DNA of 12,422 nt from contig JAFSQO010000132.1 in NCBI GenBank assembly GCA_017446645.1, forward strand, positions 1 through 12,422, read 5' to 3'. The notes beneath the pieces were generated by a model, which had not been told where the DNA came from, did no database searches, and saw nothing but the letters and a program-made list of their open reading frames with translations. This document shows, piece by piece, positions 7,061 to 12,422 of this stretch (positions are counted from its first letter, which is position 1; every line of letters begins with the position of its first letter). The DNA is from Synergistaceae bacterium (GTDB taxonomy: Bacteria > Synergistota > Synergistia > Synergistales > Aminobacteriaceae). The translations under genes were made by a program, and so were the position numbers.

Positions 7061-7089
7061 GGCTCTGTAATTTGCGCAGAGTCTTTTTT
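7061..7089 (+). terminator. Rho-independent terminator closing the 1741-7039 operon
   Basis: GGCTCTG (7061-7067) pairs with CAGAGTC (7077-7083), with one G-T pair and a 9-base loop, followed by six T. It lies 21 bases after the stop of the second paralog. Confidence 0.85.
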
Positions 7090-7100
7090 ATATCGCGTTG

Positions 7101-7106
7101 TATAAT
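7101..7106 (+). promoter_or_regulatory. Candidate -10 box for the ATPase/membrane-protein unit
   Basis: A perfect TATAAT, directly preceded by TTG, lies just after the terminator and 32 bases before the ATG at 7139. The -35 is weak. Transcription from here would begin at about 7112, after the upstream in-frame ATG at 7109, which supports the downstream start. Confidence 0.55.
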
Positions 7107-7122
7107 GCATGAATATTTTAGC

Positions 7123-7127
7123 GGAGG
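7123..7127 (+). promoter_or_regulatory. Ribosome binding site deciding the ATPase start
   Basis: GGAGG lies 11 bases before the ATG at 7139. The frame extends to an ATG at 7109, but that one has no SD. Confidence 0.75.
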
Positions 7128-7138
7128 TTGTTTTATTA

Positions 7139-8296
7139 ATGAGCGAAACTGAAAGATTAACTCTCTACTCAATGCCTGATAAAGATATAACTCTTCATGA
7201 CCTGATAGAAAATGCCTGTGTGAATAATTATGCTTCCGGAAATCTTTGGCATAATTACGTGACGTATTCCATATTGAACGACGAAAATTTTTTCTCGCTC
7301 GAATGTGAAAGACGCAATGCCCCTGATGGTACTCTAAGAGACCTGGCAATCCTTGATTTTGCTTCACTGATGAAAGTTTTTCAGAATGGCAATGAGGAAC
7401 TTCAGGAATTCTTTCATAACCGTAAAAATACTTCGCCGGTCTGTGAGGTCAGCAGGCTTATCGCAGGCTCTCAAAATCCCAGAGAAGTCTATGATCACGT
7501 TGCAAATTTCTATCGCAAATACGGAGTCGGAATCTACGCATTTCACAAGGCATTCAGGTTTGATTCCGAGAGCAAGAAAATCATCCCTGTTGCAAACGAA
7601 AATCTAGGCGGCATGACCCTCGATGACTTAATCGGCTATGACATTCAGAAGGCAGAACTCATCAGAAACACTGAGGCTTTTATTTCCGGCAAACCTGCAA
7701 ATAACGTGCTGCTTTACGGTGACGGAGGCACAGGGAAATCAACGAGTATCAAGGCTTTACTCAACGAATATTTTTCTCAGGGACTCAGGGTCATAGAACT
7801 CTACAAACACCAGTTTAGGGATATTTTAAGTATTAGCAAGATCTTGCGTCAGAGAAATTACAAGTTCATAATCTTCATTGATGACCTTTCATTTGAAGAA
7901 GACGAAAGCGAGTATAAATTACTCAAGGCCATAATCGAAGGCGGGATCGAAACAAGACCCGGCAATATTTTAATCTACGCAACTTCAAACAGGAGGCACA
8001 TAATCCGCGAAATCTGGAGCGACCGCGATGACATGGAACACAACGGCGACATTCACAGGTCAGACACTGTAGAAGAAAAGTTATCGCTTGCTTCACGTTT
8101 CGGAATTGCAATTAATTACTCAGCTCCAACCAGAAAAATGTATCATGATATAGTAATTAACCTCGCTAAGAAGGCAGGTATCGATATTAACGAGTCAGAA
8201 CTGCTTGCAGGTGCAGACCGCTGGGAGATTAGACACGGAGGCAAGACAGGCAGGGCGGCAAGACAATATATTGATTACTTATTAGGAGGCGAATAA
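7139..8296 (+). CDS. DUF815-family AAA+ ATPase
   Basis: This 385-residue ATPase is recognisable as the DUF815 family. The N-terminal 155 residues are a helical region without known motifs. The ATPase domain begins at about 160 with LDDLIGYDIQKAELIRNTEAF, the family's signature entry. Walker A is GDGGTGKST (194-202), Walker B is FIIFIDDLSF (243-252, acidic pair D248/D249), sensor 1 is YATSNRRH (280-287), and a likely arginine finger is in EKLSLASRFG (313-322). The C-terminal GGKTGRAARQYID (367-379) carries sensor 2. All key residues are present, so it should bind and hydrolyse ATP. The cellular role of DUF815 proteins is not established. It is followed 5 bases later by a membrane-protein gene in the same unit. 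Confidence 0.92.
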   Translation: MSETERLTLYSMPDKDITLHDLIENACVNNYASGNLWHNYVTYSILNDENFFSLECERRNAPDGTLRDLAILDFASLMKVFQNGNEELQEFFHNRKNTSPVCEVSRLIAGSQNPREVYDHVANFYRKYGVGIYAFHKAFRFDSESKKIIPVANENLGGMTLDDLIGYDIQKAELIRNTEAFISGKPANNVLLYGDGGTGKSTSIKALLNEYFSQGLRVIELYKHQFRDILSISKILRQRNYKFIIFIDDLSFEEDESEYKLLKAIIEGGIETRPGNILIYATSNRRHIIREIWSDRDDMEHNGDIHRSDTVEEKLSLASRFGIAINYSAPTRKMYHDIVINLAKKAGIDINESELLAGADRWEIRHGGKTGRAARQYIDYLLGGE

Positions 8297-8301
8297 TTAT
8301 C

Positions 8302-8892
8302 ATGACAATTCATTACAGATACAGAGTCAGGCAGAGTATTAACACGTCAATATTCATAGGCATAGCAGCAGGAGCTTTCGGAATCTTGAGCGGTATAAGA
8401 AAACTAGACTTTATCATGATTGCATGTTCTCTTCTCGGTTTGCTGGGAGTCTATTTGACAGTGAAGCGCATGAAGTCCGGAGCGTTCGTTTTTATTGCAG
8501 CTTCTGTAATTGCTGTAATTATGAGATTTACAGGCAGCTTATATATGACTTATCCAGTGCTTGGCCTGTGCTTTTCGATTGCCTCAATGAATAATTTTTC
8601 ACTCATAAATCTTGAGTCTCCTGTTTTTAATGGCAATGAGGATATTTCAGATATTGCAAACATGCAGAATATATGGTTCAAGAAAGTTAATGAGTTCATT
8701 TCGCATTACACTGTCTTTGCTTATTACGGCTATTTGTTAATCATCTTCGCGTGTCTGGCTTTGTCGGGAGTGTGGCTATTTGCTCCCGAAGTTATCGGCG
8801 GACACTCAAGGGAATATTGGGCATTATTCGGCTCGGCAGTACTCGTATCCGTTGCAGGTCTGATAAATGAAACAATGAGACGCAAATTATAA
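8302..8892 (+). CDS. Unidentified six-helix membrane protein
   Basis: This 196-residue protein is dominated by hydrophobic segments at about 14-32, 36-54, 60-77, 79-97, 140-160 and 173-189. The basic N-terminus (HYRYRVRQ) and C-terminus (RRKL) both suggest a cytoplasmic side, consistent with six helices. A loop at about 100-135 is polar and acidic (ESPVFNGNEDISDIANMQN) and would be the main soluble part. No transporter or enzyme signature was seen. It starts 5 bases after the ATPase gene with GGAGG 12 bases upstream, so the two are co-transcribed. The ATPase may act on or through this protein; this is inference. Confidence 0.85.
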   Translation: MTIHYRYRVRQSINTSIFIGIAAGAFGILSGIRKLDFIMIACSLLGLLGVYLTVKRMKSGAFVFIAASVIAVIMRFTGSLYMTYPVLGLCFSIASMNNFSLINLESPVFNGNEDISDIANMQNIWFKKVNEFISHYTVFAYYGYLLIIFACLALSGVWLFAPEVIGGHSREYWALFGSAVLVSVAGLINETMRRKL

Positions 8893-8898
8893 AGGCTG

Positions 8899-8904
8899 TA
8901 TAAT
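8899..8904 (+). promoter_or_regulatory. Candidate -10 box for gatCAB
   Basis: TATAAT directly preceded by TG, 7 bases after the stop of the membrane-protein gene, about 57 bases before gatC. No strong -35 was found. The context resembles the -10 at 7101. Confidence 0.5.
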
Positions 8905-8924
8905 AGCATAGGAAAAATTTTTTC

Positions 8925-8935
8925 ACACTTAGTGT
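8925..8935. other. Short perfect palindrome in the gatC leader
   Basis: ACACT-T-AGTGT, an 11-base inverted repeat between the -10 box and the SD of gatC. It could be an operator half-site pair or chance. Confidence 0.25.
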
Positions 8936-8960
8936 AAGTATAAAGGAGAGTTAATAAATC

Positions 8961-9251
8961 TTGAAACTCACAAGCGAACAAGTAAACGATATAGCTTTAG
9001 AGTCCCGCCTGCTCCTGACCGAACAGGAATTAGCCGGAGCAACTCGCTACATCAACAACTTTCTTGAAATTTTAGACAGCTTCAAAGAACTTGACTTAAC
9101 GGACGTTGAGCCTTTCAGCTTTGCCGAAGTCCTTGAATGCCCGCTTAGAGAAGACAAGGTAGCTGCTTTTCCTGACGCAGAAGCAATTCTTCACGAGAGC
9201 GAACACGTTGACGGTTCATATTTCAAAGTGCCCAGAATTATGGAGGAGTAA
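8961..9251 (+). CDS. gatC: Asp/Glu-tRNA(Asn/Gln) amidotransferase subunit C
   Basis: GatC is the small subunit that wraps around GatA and holds GatA and GatB together. The 96-residue length is typical. Recognisable features are the N-terminal helix (MKLTSEQVNDIALESRLLLTEQE), the YINNFLEILDSFKELDLTDVEPF segment and the C-terminal VDGSYFKVPRIMEE, which matches the family ending '..g.f.VP.v'. It starts at TTG, supported by AAAGGAG at 8942-8948, 12 bases upstream; there is no better in-frame ATG. It is the first gene of gatCAB, with gatA starting 8 bases after its stop. Confidence 0.95.
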   Translation: MKLTSEQVNDIALESRLLLTEQELAGATRYINNFLEILDSFKELDLTDVEPFSFAEVLECPLREDKVAAFPDAEAILHESEHVDGSYFKVPRIMEE

Positions 9252-9259
9252 TTATCAAC

Positions 9260-10702
9260 ATGGAACTTTACGAGCTTAATTTATACCACCTTACAGAAGG
9301 ACTCAAGGCCAAGAAATTTTCGCCTGAAGAAGTCTACGAGTCCTGCAAGAAGAGAATTGACTCATGCGAGGAGAACATTCACGCATTCATAACACGCACT
9401 GATGAAGTCGCAAAATCGCAGCTTAACGAGAATAACTCAGGCACATTAGCAGGAGTTCCTACAGTCCTGAAAGATAATTTATGCACTAAAGGAATCAGGA
9501 CAACGGCAGCGAGCAAGATTCTCGGCAACTGGAGACCACCATATAACGCTTCGGCCTGGAATTATTTACGAGATGCAGGAGCGATTTTAATGGGCAAGGT
9601 CAACATGGACGAGTTCGCAATGGGAAATACTTGCGGGAATTCAGCGTTCGGAGCCACCCGCAACCCCAATGACTTGTCACGAGTCCCCGGAGGAAGTTCA
9701 GGCGGATCTGCTGCAGCAGTGAGTGCCGGTTACGTTCCTTTTGCTCTTGGCAGCGACACAGGAGGCTCAATCAGACAACCCGCTGCCTACTGCGGAGTCT
9801 ATGGGTTAAAGCCAACTTACGGAATGGTCAGCCGTTACGGGTTAATCTCGTATGGCTCATCACTCGACCAGATAGGCCCGTTTGCCAGGACAGTGCGTGA
9901 CTTGCAGTTAGTCATGTCAGTAATTGCTCACTATGATCCAATGGATTCAAGCTGCTTCAGGGAAAAGAATTACGATTTCACTCATCATGAGAACGTCAGC
10001 ATTAAAGGCAAGAAGTTTGCGCTAGTTAAAGAATTTCAGGACTTCAGCCTTGACCCTGGAATCGAGCGGGCAATGAAGAAGACCCAGGAAATTTTGCAGG
10101 AAGAAGGCGCGGAGTTAGTCGAAGTATCCCTGCCTGTTGTCTCGAAGTATGCTGTGGCTTGTTATTATGCCCTTGCAATGAGTGAGGCGCACACTAATCT
10201 TGAACGCTATGACGGCGTAAGACTCGGCTACACTGTAAAAGATGCTGCCGGAATCAAAGAAATGTTTGAGAGAGTCAGGTCTTACGGTTTCGGTTCTGAA
10301 GTCAAATCGCGAATCATAGCAGGTACTTGCTTAACAGAACCTCAGAGGTGCGAGCAGTATTACGTTGCAGCTACGAAAGTCAGGACGTTAATTGCTCAGG
10401 AATTTGCGAAGGCATTCACCCAGACTGATTTCATCTTGCAGCCAGCTTCGCCGGAAATGCCCCCGTTAATCGGCTCACAGGACGACGATGCTATGAAGGG
10501 CTACCAGGCAGACCTGTATACTTTGCCCGTCAATCTTGCAGGACTTCCGGGACTCTCGTTCTTCACTGGTTATTATGGTGACTTACCGGTAGGCTTGCAG
10601 TTAATCGGCCCTCGTTGGAGCGACCCGGCAATACTCGAAGCAGGTCTTGTCATCGAACGTCACACAGGAACGCCTGAAATAGCAAACGAAGGAGTGAAGT
10701 AA
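9260..10702 (+). CDS. gatA: Asp/Glu-tRNA(Asn/Gln) amidotransferase subunit A
   Basis: GatA is the glutaminase subunit of the amidase-signature family: it releases ammonia from glutamine and passes it to GatB. At 480 residues it is full length. The catalytic triad is intact: Lys71 (VLKDNLCTKG), cis-Ser146 (PGGSSGGSAAAV) and nucleophile Ser170 (GSDTGGSIRQPAA), with spacing (75 and 24) equal to that of characterised GatA. The following CGVYGLKPTYGMVSRYGL and the C-terminal LYTLPVNLAGLPGLS are also family signatures. It starts at ATG with GGAGGAG overlapping the gatC stop, and ends 3 bases before gatB. Confidence 0.97.
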   Translation: MELYELNLYHLTEGLKAKKFSPEEVYESCKKRIDSCEENIHAFITRTDEVAKSQLNENNSGTLAGVPTVLKDNLCTKGIRTTAASKILGNWRPPYNASAWNYLRDAGAILMGKVNMDEFAMGNTCGNSAFGATRNPNDLSRVPGGSSGGSAAAVSAGYVPFALGSDTGGSIRQPAAYCGVYGLKPTYGMVSRYGLISYGSSLDQIGPFARTVRDLQLVMSVIAHYDPMDSSCFREKNYDFTHHENVSIKGKKFALVKEFQDFSLDPGIERAMKKTQEILQEEGAELVEVSLPVVSKYAVACYYALAMSEAHTNLERYDGVRLGYTVKDAAGIKEMFERVRSYGFGSEVKSRIIAGTCLTEPQRCEQYYVAATKVRTLIAQEFAKAFTQTDFILQPASPEMPPLIGSQDDDAMKGYQADLYTLPVNLAGLPGLSFFTGYYGDLPVGLQLIGPRWSDPAILEAGLVIERHTGTPEIANEGVK

Positions 10703-10705
10703 ATC

Positions 10706-12166
10706 ATGGCTGAATTAACATTTACGCCCGTAATCGGCATAGAGATTCATATAAGGCTCAAGAGCGACTCAAAAATTTTCTGCTCATGTTCGACAAACAC
10801 AGACGCTCCGGCTAACACTAATATATGCCCGGTGTGCATGGGTCTTCCCGGTTCACTGCCTCACCTGAATCACAGAGTCGTAGAGCAGGGAATGTTAGCG
10901 GGATTGGCTCTTAATTGCGGAATTCGTCCTAAATCATTATTTTTCAGGAAGTCATATTTTTACCCGGATTTACCTAAAGGACATCAGATAAGTCAATGCG
11001 ATTTGCCTATCACAACTGAAGGCTATATCGAAGTTCATGACGCAGAAGGCAACTTGAAGAAAATCCGCGTTCATCACCTGCACTTAGAAGAGGACGTTGG
11101 CAGCTTGCATCACAGTGCATCAGACGGCAGACTTGAGGGAGCTGATACTTCATACGTTGACTATAACAGGTCGGGGACTCCTCTGGCTGAAATCGTATCA
11201 GAACCCGACGTAGCTTCGGCTGCTGAGGCTGTTGAGTACGTTACGACTCTTAGAAGGCGCGTGATTTATTCCGGAGCTTCTGACGTTGAACTTGAGAAGG
11301 GTATGATGAGATTCGACGCAAACGTCTCCATGAAGTGCTCAGATGGGAGATGGGGTCATAAAGTTGAAGTCAAGAACATGAACTCGTTTAAGGCTCTTGA
11401 ACGTGCGATAGAGTTCGAGATCAAGCGGCAGAAAAAGATAATGCTCTCCGGCGGTGAAGTAATTCAGGAGACCCGTCACTGGAACGATGCAAAGGGAGTT
11501 ACAACAGGTTCGCGACTCAAAGAGTTTTATCGCAAATTCATCGTTGAGCCGGATTTGCCCCCGCTATTCATCAGTCAGGAATGGATAGACCGAATGAAGG
11601 CGAGAATGCCTGAAATGCCCGATGTCCGCGCCAATCGTTATGTCAATGAGATGAATCTTCCGCGTGAAGTAGCAGATTTCATCACGGACGACAAGAATTT
11701 GGCAGACTATTTTGAGTCATGCGTGAAGGCCGGAGCCAATCCAGTCAGGGCAGCTCACTGGGTACGCACTGAAGTTTTGAGGGTCATGAATGAGAAGCAG
11801 CTCAAGATTCAGAATTTCATGATAAAGCCTGAAGTTCTTGCGGGACTTGTAACCAGAGTCGAAGAAGGCAAATTGTCAACGACTCAGGGCAAAGAGGTCT
11901 TTGATTACATGTGCTCTAATAATTGCAGCGTCGACGATGCAGTAAATAAGCTCGGCATCACAGAAGGCGGAGTTGCAGGCAGTGCACTTGATGAGATAAT
12001 AAAGTCAGTTCTTGCAGCAAATCCTGATGTCCTGAACGAGATAAAATCAGGGCTTGACAAGAAGGGCAAGAAATTAAAGTTTTTGCAGGGCCTAGTCATG
12101 AAAGAAAGCAAGGGACAGGCCAAACCGCAGGAAGTTGCGGAGGCTATAGCTCAGGCAGTGAAGTAA
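10706..12166 (+). CDS. gatB: Asp/Glu-tRNA(Asn/Gln) amidotransferase subunit B
   Basis: GatB binds the mischarged tRNA, activates its side chain with ATP and uses ammonia from GatA. At 486 residues it is full length. The N-terminal kinase domain shows VIGIEIHIRL (metal-binding Glu13 and His15), a zinc site of Cys26-x-Cys28 and Cys41-x-x-Cys44, PDLPKGHQISQ, and DYNRSGTPLAEIVSEPD. The C-terminal part (about 330-486) is the helical and YqeY-like tail that reads the tRNA. The start ATG has GGAG 11 bases upstream, within the end of gatA. Presence of the complex implies an indirect route to Gln-tRNA and/or Asn-tRNA. Confidence 0.97.
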   Translation: MAELTFTPVIGIEIHIRLKSDSKIFCSCSTNTDAPANTNICPVCMGLPGSLPHLNHRVVEQGMLAGLALNCGIRPKSLFFRKSYFYPDLPKGHQISQCDLPITTEGYIEVHDAEGNLKKIRVHHLHLEEDVGSLHHSASDGRLEGADTSYVDYNRSGTPLAEIVSEPDVASAAEAVEYVTTLRRRVIYSGASDVELEKGMMRFDANVSMKCSDGRWGHKVEVKNMNSFKALERAIEFEIKRQKKIMLSGGEVIQETRHWNDAKGVTTGSRLKEFYRKFIVEPDLPPLFISQEWIDRMKARMPEMPDVRANRYVNEMNLPREVADFITDDKNLADYFESCVKAGANPVRAAHWVRTEVLRVMNEKQLKIQNFMIKPEVLAGLVTRVEEGKLSTTQGKEVFDYMCSNNCSVDDAVNKLGITEGGVAGSALDEIIKSVLAANPDVLNEIKSGLDKKGKKLKFLQGLVMKESKGQAKPQEVAEAIAQAVK

Positions 12167-12170
12167 AAGA

Positions 12171-12208
12171 TAAAAAATTCCCTCTGTATGAAGAACATGC
12201 AGGGGGAA
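12171..12208 (-). terminator. Strong hairpin after gatB with its T-tract on the minus strand
   Basis: TTCCCTCTGTATG (12178-12190) pairs along all 13 positions (two G-T) with CATGCAGGGGGAA (12196-12208), with a 5-base loop. Six A precede it at 12172-12177, so the minus-strand reading has stem then TTTTTT. On the plus strand AAAATAC follows, not a T-run. It may still cap the gatB transcript, but as drawn it is a terminator for leftward transcription. Confidence 0.65.
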
Positions 12209-12234
12209 AATACATAAAAAAGGGGTTGACAAAA

Positions 12235-12422
12235 TTGCAATACAGCACCACAATCAAGCAACAAGCAACAAGCAACAAGCCGACATTCTGCACACTCTTC
12301 AACATTGGCAACGAACACTTAACTAAAGACGTAGGACTTATTCCTTATGGTATGAGTGAATTTCAGGGTTATAATTCGTTTATGGCGACGTACATTAACG
12401 GCGATTACCCTAATCTGGAATA
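12235..12422 (+). CDS. Start of a probable glycosyltransferase (3' end outside window)
   Basis: The frame is open to the window edge. A TTG at 12235 lies 9 bases after AAGGGG; a second in-frame TTG at 12226 is possible but touches the SD. There is no ATG before 12346. After a polar leader made partly by a 7-bp tandem repeat (IKQQATSNK), the protein reads TLFNIGNEHLTKDVGLIPYG. The HLTKDVG-x-IPY pattern resembles the N-terminus of some cell-surface polysaccharide glycosyltransferases; this family call is from memory and tentative. It shares direction with gatB but is separated by a hairpin, so it probably has its own promoter and may begin a surface-glycan locus. Confidence 0.6.
   Translation, partial: MQYSTTIKQQATSNKPTFCTLFNIGNEHLTKDVGLIPYGMSEFQGYNSFMATYINGDYPNLE
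12255..12280 (+). repeat. 7-bp tandem repeat (CAAGCAA x 3.7) in the 5' coding region
   Basis: CAAGCAA occurs at 12255-12261, 12262-12268 and 12269-12275, followed by a partial CAAGC to 12280, all perfect. Seven is not a multiple of three, so loss or gain of one unit shifts the frame of the downstream gene. Confidence 0.9.

Noticed and set aside
6948..7367. Minus-strand 139-residue frame spanning the terminator and ATPase start
   Set aside because: It crosses a clear plus-strand terminator and promoter and its product has no recognisable features.
12188..12217. Ten-codon frame (ATG at 12188) over the post-gatB hairpin
   Set aside because: No SD, lies within the stem-loop, and ends before the downstream gene; a leader peptide cannot be supported.
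12255..12280. CRISPR-like repeat
   Set aside because: Units of 7 bases without spacers are a simple tandem repeat.

Overview
The window reads as a bacterial chromosome segment of moderate GC with dense, mostly plus-strand genes. Several products carry signal peptides and one is a lipoprotein without the inner-membrane retention Asp at +2, so a Gram-negative (diderm) cell is likely. The overall look, with GatCAB, a DUF815 ATPase and short exported proteins of unknown family, would fit a Synergistota-like or similar anaerobe. That taxonomic guess is inference only. No tRNA, rRNA, CRISPR array or transposase was seen.

Layout. (1) 2-385: the 3' end of an unidentified gene, closed by a hairpin terminator at 400-436. 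(2) 441-1539, minus strand: a small exported thioredoxin-fold protein with its own good promoter, then a divergent RecO-like protein whose start codon is unclear. (3) 1741-7039, plus strand: five co-directional genes, closed by a terminator at 7061-7089. They encode an unrecognised protein without a visible signal peptide, a lipoprotein with a tail resembling FlgT/CsgG-type proteins, an exported TPR protein with very long Lys/Pro- and Gln/Pro/Arg-rich stretches, and two tandem paralogous exported proteins. (4) 7139-8892: a DUF815-type AAA+ ATPase followed by a six-helix membrane protein. (5) 8961-12166: gatC-gatA-gatB, the tRNA-dependent amidotransferase, with a -10 box just upstream of gatC. 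(6) 12235 to the right edge: the start of a probable glycosyltransferase gene with a 7-bp tandem repeat in its first codons.

How the genes work together. GatCAB converts mischarged Glu-tRNA(Gln) and/or Asp-tRNA(Asn) to the correct aminoacyl-tRNA, so the organism probably lacks GlnRS or AsnRS. The 1741-7039 block is the best candidate for an undescribed system. Its layout (lipoprotein, TPR scaffold, twin secreted proteins) suggests a cell-envelope assembly, but no member can be tied to a known pathway from sequence alone. The right-edge gene may be phase-variable, which would fit a surface-polysaccharide locus beginning there.
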